A stretch of 25,373 nt of DNA from contig CAVSKB010000010.1 in NCBI GenBank assembly GCA_963728295.1, forward strand, positions 1 to 25,373. The letters run 5' to 3'. The stretch comes from DATJKD01 sp963728295. GTDB taxonomy: Bacteria > Pseudomonadota > Gammaproteobacteria > Steroidobacterales > Steroidobacteraceae. The position numbers and the translations under genes are program-made. Below the pieces are notes generated by a model. The model was given only the letters and a program-made list of their open reading frames with translations. It did no database searches and was not told where the DNA came from. This document shows positions 7,999-15,780 of this stretch, piece after piece. Numbering within the stretch: position 1 is the stretch's first letter; each line of letters begins with the position of its first letter.

Positions 7999-9546
7999 TC
8001 AGTTTGACGGCCCATCGGCCTCCGCAGGCAAGGGTGCGTCCAGCAGATCGCCCCACTTCGTTCGAGTGCGCATCGTCTCACGCACAGACTCTGGAACCAG
8101 TTGCTCCACCGGCATGTCCAGCCAACCGCCGCCGATGGCCCTGTACAGCTCGACCACAGCACTGACGTGATCACCCTGATTGACCAGCTGCCGCTCCGCC
8201 TGTACGAACAAGGCCTGTTGAGCGTCCAGCACTCGCTGAAAATCCGCGAAGCCCTCCTGATACAGCGTGTTCGCAAGCTCGAGTGAGCGCTCCGCGGCTC
8301 GCAGCGCATCGCTCAGTATCCCTTGCTGTTCACCCGTCTTTATCACTCTGATCGCGGCATCATCGATCTCGCGTGCCGCCTGCAGCACACTGTTCTGAAA
8401 AGCTTCGATCGATAGCTGCAAGCGGGCGTCCTGCAGCCGCACATTGTTCCGGATCCGGCCGTAGTCAAATATGTTCCACGTCAGCGCAGGGCCGGCGGCG
8501 GCGCTGACGATGTCCGGCGTGGAGCCGAGCGTGTCCGAGGACCAGCCGATGTTGCCCAGGAGCATAATGGCCGGGTAGTAGTCGGCTTCTGCAATGCCGA
8601 TCTGTGCCGACTGGGCCGCTATCTGCCAGGCGGCCGTGCGGAGGTCCGGTCGACGCAGCAGCAAGCGTGCCGGAATGTCCTGGATGACCACCTGCTCGAT
8701 TGTGGGCAGCTGCCCACTCACCGACGCAAGCTCGGGCACGTCCCCGGGCGCCCGACCGAGCACCGCCCCCAGGGCGTTTCGAATCTGGATCAGGGTCGCC
8801 TCCAGATCCGGTATGGTCGACAGAGTGGCGAGGTACTGAGTCTTGGCTTGCTGTACGTCGAGCTCCGCTCCCTCGCCGGCCTCGAAGATCCTCTCAGTAA
8901 TCTCCAGGCTCCGTTTCTGTATGACCACGTTCTCGCGCGCGATGGCGATTCGAAGCAGCGTCGTGCGGTAGGCGAAGTACAGATCCGCCACCTGCGCGCT
9001 CAGCAATACCTGAACGTCCCGCTGATTGGTGATCGAGGCGAAGAACCCGGCTTCCGCGGATTCTATGCCCCGCCTGAATTTTCCCCAGAAATCCAGCTCC
9101 CAGCCTACGTCGAAGCTCGCCCCATATGCCGTGTAGCTCTGGTCCCGGTCGGATGTCTGTCCGCCTTTGACCTGTCGATCGGCATAAGTCGCAGCGCCGC
9201 TGAGCTGCTGCAGCTGTGGGTAGCGGTTGCTGCTCGCGATGCCGAGCACGGCGCGACTTTCCAGGATTCGCAGCCCTGCGATCCGCAGGGACGGATTCTC
9301 GCGCCGCGCCGTCTCGATCAGGTTGTTCAATACCGGATCGTCGAACAGCCGCCACCAAAAGCTCAGATCGACCTCGGCCTGCTTCTCCGGGGCTCCGATC
9401 TGGCCATATAGATCGGACTGCCAGTCGTTGAGCCAGGCAACCTCGGGTTCCTCATACTCGGGGCCGAGGGTGGTGCAAGCACTCAGCATCGTCACCGTCA
9501 CGTACGCGACCGCTGTAGCGATGCGTCGTCCCGGAGCCGTATTCAT
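7999..9546 (-). CDS. NodT-family efflux outer-membrane lipoprotein
   Basis: A 515-residue TolC/NodT-type outer-membrane factor. The signal ends in lipobox MLSAC (Cys24), and CTTLGPEYEEPEV follows, a hallmark of NodT-family lipoproteins (compare C..xGPdYxxP). The body has the duplicated coiled-coil/strand pattern, with LNNLIETARRENPSLRIAGLR in the first half. Later come ARLLLRRPDLRTAAWQIAAQSAQIGIAEADYYP and the characteristic FDYGRIRNNVRLQDARLQ region. It would form the trimeric outer-membrane exit duct for the HlyD/DUF2955 pump. ATG at 9546 is preferred; a GTG four codons upstream at 9558 is possible. It is second in the five-gene run, 46 bases after the small membrane protein. Confidence 0.93.
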   Translation of the reverse strand: MNTAPGRRIATAVAYVTVTMLSACTTLGPEYEEPEVAWLNDWQSDLYGQIGAPEKQAEVDLSFWWRLFDDPVLNNLIETARRENPSLRIAGLRILESRAVLGIASSNRYPQLQQLSGAATYADRQVKGGQTSDRDQSYTAYGASFDVGWELDFWGKFRRGIESAEAGFFASITNQRDVQVLLSAQVADLYFAYRTTLLRIAIARENVVIQKRSLEITERIFEAGEGAELDVQQAKTQYLATLSTIPDLEATLIQIRNALGAVLGRAPGDVPELASVSGQLPTIEQVVIQDIPARLLLRRPDLRTAAWQIAAQSAQIGIAEADYYPAIMLLGNIGWSSDTLGSTPDIVSAAAGPALTWNIFDYGRIRNNVRLQDARLQLSIEAFQNSVLQAAREIDDAAIRVIKTGEQQGILSDALRAAERSLELANTLYQEGFADFQRVLDAQQALFVQAERQLVNQGDHVSAVVELYRAIGGGWLDMPVEQLVPESVRETMRTRTKWGDLLDAPLPAEADGPSN

Positions 9547-9592
9547 GATTCGCGGCACTCGAAATCAACTAGGGTCGGTCAGCATCGGATGC

Positions 9593-10057
9593 TCACGCAA
9601 GCCGGCGGTAGAACCGCACGATGCCCTCCTCGGCAACGAGCATCGTGACCACCACGACGATCAGCGCCACGAGCCCGTGGAACCGCCCGCCGAAACTCAC
9701 GGAGTCGCCGAACACGAAATCGATGGCTTCCAGAATTACGAACTTCGACCCGAAAAGCACCAGCCACGCACAGAAGAAGCGCATGAATCTCGCGAAGCCG
9801 CCTTGCCGCGCCTTGAAGAAGGCTGCCACGTGATGCTCGACGGCTATCGTCAGCTTCAGAAGGATCTGCAGCAGCAAGGCAGCGAACAGGGACACCGTAA
9901 ACGAGTCGACAGCAACCTGCCGCCAGTATTGGGCGAACAGATTCAACACCACGAGATCGATCAGGATTGCGGTGAAATACCGCACGAACACCCTTTGTCT
10001 GTTCGAGGGGGCTTGCGCAGAGGCCGGTAGCAGTAAGTCGTCGTCCGTTGTTGTCAT
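9593..10057 (-). CDS. Small four-helix membrane protein heading the efflux operon (function unknown)
   Basis: A 154-residue protein with four predicted membrane helices (about residues 26-45, 54-73, 94-116 and 127-145), a hydrophilic N-terminus and a basic C-terminus (RFYRRLA). Basic residues between helices 2 and 3 (FFKARQGGFARFMR) suggest a cytoplasmic loop. ATG at 10057 has GAGGGAA about nine bases upstream. It is the first gene of the run leading into the NodT, HlyD, DUF2955 and aquaporin genes, so it probably shares their promoter and serves the pump. I do not recognise a named family. It could be an accessory subunit or an unrelated envelope protein. Confidence 0.75.
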   Translation of the reverse strand: MTTTDDDLLLPASAQAPSNRQRVFVRYFTAILIDLVVLNLFAQYWRQVAVDSFTVSLFAALLLQILLKLTIAVEHHVAAFFKARQGGFARFMRFFCAWLVLFGSKFVILEAIDFVFGDSVSFGGRFHGLVALIVVVVTMLVAEEGIVRFYRRLA

Positions 10058-10313
10058 CAGCTATTCCCTCGTCCCACATACCAGCGCGATTCTGCACGAA
10101 GCGTATCGGCATCGCATCGCGATACGGTGGGGTTCAGTCCCGGACCCTCATCGAGGATCCGAGCATGCGACGCCGGCCTGACCCGGCTCTCGAAATCGTC
10201 TAAGGTACAGCACGCTGCACGTCGGGCCGGGCGATGCAAGCGCGCAATGTGTCCAGTGACCGGGCCGTAACTGCAGTTCGAATCCTGGTAAGCCAAGACA
10301 CGGCAGGTGCACA
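10058..10313. other. Intergenic region between divergent efflux operon and FAD oxidoreductase
   Basis: These 256 bases separate two divergent starts and must hold both promoters. I see no convincing -35/-10 pair, operator palindrome or RNA. A TTCGAATCC string at 10277-10285 resembles a tRNA T-loop, but the flanks do not pair. Confidence 0.4.
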
Positions 10314-10903
10314 GTGACTACCCCCGAGAGGATCGTCAATCAGAACTGGTGGTTCACCACCTTGATGGTCCAGAAGCACACGTACTGTCCGCCCCTTACA
10401 AAGGCAATCAAGTGCGACGTGCTCATCGTCGGTGGAGGATTCAGCGGCGTCAGTGCGGCGGCAGAGTTCCTGCGCAAGGGGCTTAGCGTTGTCCTGATCG
10501 AGAAGAACATCATCGGTGGCAGCTCCTCGGGCCGCAGCGCCGGGTTTCTCACGCCCGACAGCGAACTGGAACTGCATCAACTGGTCCGCCGCTACGGCAC
10601 GAAGGCCGCCGGGGAGATCTGGCAAGCGCCTCTCCAGGGCATCGAGCGCCTCGTCAGCACCATCAAGCAACACGATATCCAATGCGGATTGCTGAGGCAG
10701 GATTCCCTGTTCCTCGGGCTCGGCGCGAGCGGCAAGGAGGCGGTTGCGTCGGAGCGTGAGTGCCGCGAAAGCGTCGGTTTCACCGATCAACAAACCTACG
10801 ACGCTAGATCAGTTGCCGCAGGTACTCGGAGCGCAGGGGTACACGGCGGGGATACGTTACGGCGGCACCTACGGGGTCAATCCGCTGATGTGCCTGCAGT
10901 CGA
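10314..10903 (+). pseudogene. FAD-dependent amine/amino-acid oxidase-like gene, N-terminal part with two frame breaks
   Basis: The first part of a DAO-fold flavoprotein (PuuB/DadA-like). Residues about 34-60 carry a Rossmann dinucleotide-binding motif, CDVLIVGGGFSGVSAAAEFL, ending in an acidic strand-end residue (VVLIEKN). GGSSSGRSAGFLTPDSE, the typical flavin-adjacent Gly/Ser segment, follows. The frame is good to TYD at 10802, then jumps one base to LDQLPQVLGAQGYTAGIRYGGTYGVNPLMCLQS (10804-10902). It jumps again to the frame opening at 10904. RYGGTYGVNPL matches the family's conserved Gly-x-hydrophobic-Pro segment, so the sequence is continuous in protein terms. Start is GTG at 10314 with GGCAGG upstream. 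Each break needs one extra or two missing bases; error and decay both remain possible. Confidence 0.7.
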
Positions 10904-11677
10904 GTGAAGGACCTGCTGATCGAGAACGGCATGCAGGTGTTCGAAAGCACCGCGATGGAGAGACTCGAGGATCACACGGCATATACCCATGCCGGCAGCG
11001 TGACCGCAGATCACATCATCATCGCGGTCGACAAGCTGAGCCCGTCGATCAGTCCGCTGGCCGATGAGGCCTTTCATGCACAGACATTTCTAAGCGTGAC
11101 CGAGCCGCTGACCGACAGTGAGCTTCGAATACTGTTTCCGTCCGGCGAGCAGATGCAGTGCTGGGACTCCAAGCTGGTGTATTCGTACTTCAGGCTCACC
11201 GGCGACAACCGCTTGCTGCTCGGGGGCGGCACGCCTGTCACGACGTTTCTCAAGGATGCGTATAACAATCCGGGCATCATCAGGAGAGTCATCAAGGACT
11301 TCCGCAGCCATTTCCCCCAGTTGAGCGATCTGTCCTTCATGCAGTTCTGGCCCGGGCAGATCGATATGACCCGGGATTTGCTGCCGGTCATTGCGAGGCC
11401 GCCCGAGCACCCGCACGTGCGCTTCATCCTCGGTTGCGTGGGAATTCCCTGGGCGACCTTCTGCGGAAGTTTCACGGCGAGGAATGTCCTCGGCGAGGCA
11501 GACGAGGATTACGGGAAGTATTTCAACTACTTCTCGAACCAGCGACACTTCGCGCTGCCGAGCGGCCTGGGCAAGGTGATCGGCAAACCGCTGCTCTATT
11601 CCTTGAGCAACACCTGGGCGAAGTTCTACCAGGTCGACACGCTGCGAAGCATTGACCAGACGGAAAAGGAGTTCTGA
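10904..11677 (+). CDS. FAD-dependent oxidoreductase, C-terminal 257 residues (same gene as upstream segment)
   Basis: The open remainder of the DAO-fold oxidoreductase beginning at 10314. The GTG at 10904 is an artefact of the frame change, not a true start. The substrate-domain part includes AFHAQTFLSVTEPLT and WDSKLVYSYFRLTGDNRLLLGGGTP, the classical 'sYfR.t.dnRlllGgg' motif of PuuB/DAO proteins. Near the end LGCVGIPWATFCGSFTARNVLG replaces the usual Gly-hydrophobic flavin-binding tail. The predicted whole enzyme of about 450 residues would oxidise an amine or amino acid using FAD; the substrate is unknown. The gene ends seven bases before the glucosidase relic, suggesting that the two were once neighbours in one transcript. 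Confidence 0.75.
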   Translation: MKDLLIENGMQVFESTAMERLEDHTAYTHAGSVTADHIIIAVDKLSPSISPLADEAFHAQTFLSVTEPLTDSELRILFPSGEQMQCWDSKLVYSYFRLTGDNRLLLGGGTPVTTFLKDAYNNPGIIRRVIKDFRSHFPQLSDLSFMQFWPGQIDMTRDLLPVIARPPEHPHVRFILGCVGIPWATFCGSFTARNVLGEADEDYGKYFNYFSNQRHFALPSGLGKVIGKPLLYSLSNTWAKFYQVDTLRSIDQTEKEF

Positions 11678-11684
11678 TCCGTCT

Positions 11685-11795
11685 ATGGGCGCAGAACAGA
11701 TCCGACTCGAGGAACACAAGCAGAAGAAGGCTTCCTGGAAGCAGTGGGGACCCTACCTCAGCGAGCGGCAATAGGGCACCGTTCGCGAGGACTAC
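11685..11795 (+). pseudogene. 5' relic of a GH63-like (MGH1-type) glucosidase gene with an amber codon
   Basis: From ATG 11685 the frame reads a Lys/Glu-rich lead and then WGPYLSERQ, TAG (11772-11774), GTVREDY. Family members I know begin with a charged helix and WGPYLSERQWGTVREDYS, so the TAG sits exactly where the Trp codon TGG should be (one G-to-A change). Similarity ends at about 11795, five bases before the stop of the convergent guanine deaminase gene. About 37 codons of a gene normally around 850-900 codons remain. Normally the product hydrolyses glucosides; this remnant cannot. It follows the oxidoreductase by seven bases. Confidence 0.7.
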
Positions 11796-11799
11796 AGAG

Positions 11800-13128
11800 T
11801 TACGTTCGGCCATAAGCCAGCTGGCCCGCGACGTATGTAGCCAGAACCGCGCGGTCGTCGCCCATCGTCATCTGGATGAACAACGCTTCCTCTAGGTCCT
11901 TGCAGAAGCGCATCCGGTAGTCGATCACTGGCGTTGACTTGAGATCCAGTACGACCACGTCGGCTTCCATGCCGGGAGCGATGCTGCCGACCTTGTCTTC
12001 CATATACATCGCGCGCGCGGTCCCGCGTGTTGCCAGATAGAAGGCGTGGCCTGCCGAAAGCGCTTTGCCATTGAGTTGTGCGGCCTTGTAGGCCTCATTC
12101 AAAGTCGCGAGTATCGAGAACGAGGTGCCTGCACCCAGATCGGTGCCGAGGCCCACGCGCACCGGCCGCTCTTTCTTCATCGCGCGGAAGACATCGAGGT
12201 AGCCGCTGCCGAGAAAGAAATTCGAGGTTGGGCAATGGGAAATCGCCGACCCCGAGACGTGCATGCGCTGCATTTCATCGTCGGTCAGGTGAATCCCATG
12301 GCCAAACACGGCGCGGGGACCACATAGCGAGTAGTGGTCATAGACGTCCAGGTATCCCTTGCGTTCGGGAAACAGTTCCTTCACCCACGCGACCTCGCCC
12401 TTGTTCTCCGATACATGGGTCTGCATGTAACAGTCGGAATGTTCCTTCCAGAGTGCGCCCGCTGCTTCGAGCTGGTCGCCCGTGCTCGTCGGCGCGAAGC
12501 GCGGCGTGATCGCGTACATCAGACGCCCCCGACCGTGCCACTTCTTGATCAGCGCCTTGGAGTCGTCGTACCCCGACTTCGTCGTATCGAGAAGCTTGTC
12601 GGGCGCGTTGCGGTTCATGAGAACCTTGCCAGCCGCCAGACGCATGCCGAGCTTCTCGGCCTCTTCGAACAGCGCGTCGACCGATTGCGGATAGACCGTG
12701 CAATAGATGCATCCGCTCGTGATTCCGTTGCGGAGATTTTCCTGCAGAAACACCTTCGCCACTTCGCGCGCGAACTCCTTGTCGGCGTACTTCTGCTCGG
12801 TTGGGAAGGCGTATTTGCTCAGCCAATCCAGCAATTGCTCGCCATAGGCGGCGATCATCGGCGCCTGCGGAAAGTGGACGTGACTGTCGATGAAGCCGGC
12901 GAGCATGAGTGTGTCTTTCCCGTTCTCCTTGACGGACGTTCCCGGTGGAAGCTGAGACCGCACCTCACTCGCAGGCCCGAAGTGGGTGATCTTGCCGGCC
13001 GCCATGGCGACGATCGCATCGGATTCGTAGCGCATGGCCGATTCGATTCCGACCTGGAAAGGATCCGCAGTGAAGGTGAGGGCCGGACCACGCAAGGCGT
13101 GGACGTCTGTTATGGTCGCGTTCGTCAT
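11800..13128 (-). CDS. guaD: Guanine deaminase
   Basis: A 442-residue amidohydrolase that deaminates guanine to xanthine in purine salvage/catabolism (EC 3.5.4.3), in the cytoplasm. The metal site is visible: MLAGFIDSHVHFPQ (His83, His85), MQTHVSEN, FGHGIHLTDDE, and the catalytic/metal Asp in VGLGTDLGAGTSFS. SHCPTSNFFLGSG, GTVHPQ-like CTVYPQSVDALFEEAEKLGMRL and the C-terminal GMEADVVVLDL are characteristic of bacterial GuaD. The length is normal. ATG at 13128 has only a weak upstream ribosome site. It lies 82 bases after the OprD gene in the same direction and may be read from the same transcript. No xanthine dehydrogenase or other purine gene is adjacent. The gene is intact while its left neighbours are broken. 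Confidence 0.95.
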   Translation of the reverse strand: MTNATITDVHALRGPALTFTADPFQVGIESAMRYESDAIVAMAAGKITHFGPASEVRSQLPPGTSVKENGKDTLMLAGFIDSHVHFPQAPMIAAYGEQLLDWLSKYAFPTEQKYADKEFAREVAKVFLQENLRNGITSGCIYCTVYPQSVDALFEEAEKLGMRLAAGKVLMNRNAPDKLLDTTKSGYDDSKALIKKWHGRGRLMYAITPRFAPTSTGDQLEAAGALWKEHSDCYMQTHVSENKGEVAWVKELFPERKGYLDVYDHYSLCGPRAVFGHGIHLTDDEMQRMHVSGSAISHCPTSNFFLGSGYLDVFRAMKKERPVRVGLGTDLGAGTSFSILATLNEAYKAAQLNGKALSAGHAFYLATRGTARAMYMEDKVGSIAPGMEADVVVLDLKSTPVIDYRMRFCKDLEEALFIQMTMGDDRAVLATYVAGQLAYGRT

Positions 13129-13210
13129 AGCAATCCGTACCTAAAGAATGACATTGCCGACGTCGAGCGTGACCTGTGGGTTCAGGTGATAGCGGTGCGC
13201 AATACGGGGT

Positions 13211-14524
13211 TCAGAGCGATGCCGGGTCGTAGTAGATCATCAATCGCAGGTCGTCCAGATCGGAGTTCGCGGGATCGTCCTGTGACACGTGCGCATAACG
13301 CAACCGCATCATCAGTCCCTTCAGGGGGCCGCTGGCGAGCGTCCACTGCAGGTTGAGGTCGTATTCGTCCTTCGCGAACTGCCCGGGTTCCTTCGGATCC
13401 GAGCCGTTGACCCACAGGCCGTACAGGCTCAGGCCCTTCACCGACGGGAAGTTGTAGGCGGCGCGCAGCATCCAGGCGTCCTCACCGTTGCGGTTGAAGT
13501 CCTCGACCTGCACGCTGGTGTAGCCGGGATAGCTGCCCCAGGGCGCCTGAATGTCGGTGTCCCCGCCGACACTGGTGTGCGCCGCCGAAAACAGGGCACC
13601 CGCAACACCGAGCTCGACCTTGCCGCCCCACTGCTCCGAAGAGAAGTCCGCGCCACGGAGCAGGTTGTCGCCAGTGCTTTGCTGATCGGAATACTGCAGC
13701 GCGACCTGAAAGCGCAGGTCATCGCGCAACGGCAGTGCGAACTTCATTTCCGTGTAGAAGATATTGATGATGTCGTCGCTGTAATAGTCGACTGCACCGA
13801 TCGAGAGATCGCCCTTTCTGTAGTTGGCGCCGGCCACGTAGACCCCACGCTCGATTCCGTCTGGGGCGCCGGCGACAGTCGCCATCGACACGAACTCGTC
13901 GGAATTGCGTTCCTTGATCTCGTCGATGTAGCCGCCACCCGCGCGCCATTCGGCCTGGCCTTCGCCGCCGCCATACAGCCCCTGCAGGGCAATGGCCTCG
14001 AAAGTATTTGGCGTCATGCGGCTGTCGTTGCGGTTGAGGTAGGGCGTGTCGAAGCCGCGGCGTCCGATCCCAAGCCGCGTGTCCTCGTTGAGCAGAAACT
14101 CGCCGTACAGCTCGCCAAGCACCGTGTAGCCGTGCTGGCCGGGCTTGAGCAGCGTGGTGCCGTCTTTGTCTTCCGGGCCGTGCAGCCGCTGCGAGGTGTA
14201 ACCGGTCGCGCCCAAGGCGAAGCACTCGCGGAAATATCCGGTCTTGAATCCGAGCGATCCGCCCAGGGCCCAGGCCTCGCTCTCGCTGCCATCATACTTG
14301 TCGCGGTCAAAATAGTAGGAGCGGATCTGGGCGTCGAACTCGGTGTCTTTCCATGCCCTACGCCGGGTCTGGCGCACCCACTCGTCATGGCTGCGCGTGA
14401 AGCTCTCGTCCAGCGGGGTCTGGCCCGTCTCGGTCGAGGACGGTCTGTCGCTGTCGGCGTTGTTCTCCTGCTGCGCCGTGGCGATTCCCGGCACCATAGC
14501 CAACAGCGCTACGTATCCGCGCAT
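13211..14524 (-). CDS. OprD-family outer-membrane porin
   Basis: A 437-residue barrel. A signal peptide (residues 1-17, ATA|Q) precedes an acidic linker. An OprD-type body follows: TEFDAQIRSYYFDRDKYDGSESEAWALGGSLGFKTGYF, with GFDTPYLNRNDSRMTPNTFEAIALQG carrying the typical 'TPyLn.nDsRm.P.tf.g' signature of the family. The closing strands are LMMRLRYAHVSQDD and DLDDLRLMIYYDP. OprD porins admit small solutes, often basic amino acids, peptides or organic acids; the substrate here is unknown. ATG at 14524 has GGGAG at six bases. It is 18 bases downstream of the seven-helix membrane protein gene and upstream of guanine deaminase. Confidence 0.93.
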   Translation of the reverse strand: MRGYVALLAMVPGIATAQQENNADSDRPSSTETGQTPLDESFTRSHDEWVRQTRRRAWKDTEFDAQIRSYYFDRDKYDGSESEAWALGGSLGFKTGYFRECFALGATGYTSQRLHGPEDKDGTTLLKPGQHGYTVLGELYGEFLLNEDTRLGIGRRGFDTPYLNRNDSRMTPNTFEAIALQGLYGGGEGQAEWRAGGGYIDEIKERNSDEFVSMATVAGAPDGIERGVYVAGANYRKGDLSIGAVDYYSDDIINIFYTEMKFALPLRDDLRFQVALQYSDQQSTGDNLLRGADFSSEQWGGKVELGVAGALFSAAHTSVGGDTDIQAPWGSYPGYTSVQVEDFNRNGEDAWMLRAAYNFPSVKGLSLYGLWVNGSDPKEPGQFAKDEYDLNLQWTLASGPLKGLMMRLRYAHVSQDDPANSDLDDLRLMIYYDPASL

Positions 14525-14542
14525 AGCACTCCCGTCGCGATC

Positions 14543-15754
14543 CTAAAACACTATGCCGAACAGCTTCTTAAGCAGATCCTCCAGCGGCATTATCGTGAGC
14601 ATCAAGGGCAGGATGGGCACGAAGACGACGGCCGCGAGCGTGAGGACAACTTCCTTGGTGACAGGCAACACACGCATGGTTTGCACCACTTCGAGGCTGT
14701 TGCCCAGGTCGGCCAGCGACTGGATGTCAGCCGCACCCAGCAACGGCTCATCGGATGCCGCGCCGCCGCGCAACCACTTGGCCTCGAACTCGCGTACATA
14801 GCGCTCGGCCAGTGTGCCGTATTCACGTCGGCCCACGCGTTTCGCCTGAGCCAGCTGCGGCGCAAACACGATGGACGGGCCGGTGACTAGACACAGCAGA
14901 AAAACAATGTAGCCGAGGATCTCGAGCTTGAACTGGAGCAGATTGGCTCCCATATGGAAAATGCGGTTGGCCAGGTTTCCGGCGAGTAAGACGCCATGCG
15001 CCAGCAACACGGGAACGAACGCGTAGACGATGCTGGGCAGAAACCCCAGCCCGCCGGCGCGGTCCGGATGCGTTGGCACCAGGCGCAACTCGATGCGCGA
15101 TACGTGCCAGAGAAACCGCGCCCAGATGAAAATACGAAAGTACCAGCGGATCAGCAAGAACTGGAAGATAGGCAAGCTCACGTAGCCAAACCACATTCCC
15201 GCAAGCGAGAGTCGCGGCCCTGCGGCCGATGGAATCGCGTACCACGTGGCCGTGTCGAGCGCAACGAACTGTCGCCAGACGACCAGAATCCCGACCACAT
15301 ACACGAAGACGAGCAACAGGCCCTCTGCAAGTGGCGAATTGCGGAGTCGGAAGGCCGCAGCGATCGCTGCATCGAAGCGCGTCATCGCGCTGTCTGGAAT
15401 CAAGTGACGCTCGAGGAACAGCTTGACCACGTTGCGCATGCGCCGGTGCACGACGATCTCCGCACCGATTAGCAGCGGTACTACAACGAGGAAGCGAACG
15501 TGAACTTCGACATCCGCCAGGAAGGGCACCGACGCATTCCCGCCCAGCAGCTGGCCCCCGACTGCTGCGAGCACCAGGAGCGGCAACCAGCAAATGCCCG
15601 CGATGACGACGATGCGTCGGCGCACCAGCAGCAGCGCGTCGTCAGTCAGATGCGACCGACGCATGAGCTGGAACAGGGGTCCCCCCAGAACCAGAGAGAA
15701 GTCCTGCGGATCCTGCAGCAGATCGTCAGCGGACCGCGGCATGCCGGATTTCAT
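14543..15754 (-). CDS. Conserved seven-helix membrane protein, function unknown
   Basis: A 403-residue integral membrane protein with about seven hydrophobic helices (residues 49-71, 85-104, 142-160, 188-212, 240-262, 276-298 and 368-390). Conserved-looking loops are DDFSLVLGGPLFQLMRRSHL-like near residue 18-36 and ELRLVPTHPDRAGGLGFLPS at 222-241. The acidic C-terminal loop is cytoplasmic or periplasmic (ADIQSLADLGNSLEVVQTMR, 342-361). I know similar hypothetical proteins in proteobacteria but no assigned function. ATG at 15754 is preferred to the ATG at 15769 because GAGGGA lies about eight bases upstream. It starts 26 bases after the repaired stop of the lytic transglycosylase and ends 18 bases before OprD, so these three look like one transcription unit. 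Confidence 0.8.
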   Translation of the reverse strand: MKSGMPRSADDLLQDPQDFSLVLGGPLFQLMRRSHLTDDALLLVRRRIVVIAGICWLPLLVLAAVGGQLLGGNASVPFLADVEVHVRFLVVVPLLIGAEIVVHRRMRNVVKLFLERHLIPDSAMTRFDAAIAAAFRLRNSPLAEGLLLVFVYVVGILVVWRQFVALDTATWYAIPSAAGPRLSLAGMWFGYVSLPIFQFLLIRWYFRIFIWARFLWHVSRIELRLVPTHPDRAGGLGFLPSIVYAFVPVLLAHGVLLAGNLANRIFHMGANLLQFKLEILGYIVFLLCLVTGPSIVFAPQLAQAKRVGRREYGTLAERYVREFEAKWLRGGAASDEPLLGAADIQSLADLGNSLEVVQTMRVLPVTKEVVLTLAAVVFVPILPLMLTIMPLEDLLKKLFGIVF

Positions 15755-15780
15755 ATGCGATTCCCTCATTCGCGGCAGGA

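Noticed and set aside
10250..10300. tRNA-like string TTCGAATCC
   Set aside because: The five bases on either side do not pair as a T-arm, and no anticodon or acceptor stem can be drawn.
10803..10904. Programmed frameshifting in the FAD oxidoreductase
   Set aside because: No slippery heptamer or downstream pseudoknot is visible, and two shifts of the same sign in one gene are unlikely to be programmed.
12334..13356. Long plus-strand frame of 340 codons
   Set aside because: It is antisense to guanine deaminase, whose catalytic motifs are complete. The frame reads as Arg/Val/Asp-rich shadow sequence.
13289..14890. Plus-strand frame of 533 codons
   Set aside because: It is antisense to the intact OprD porin and the seven-helix protein. 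No motifs, signal or plausible ribosome site.
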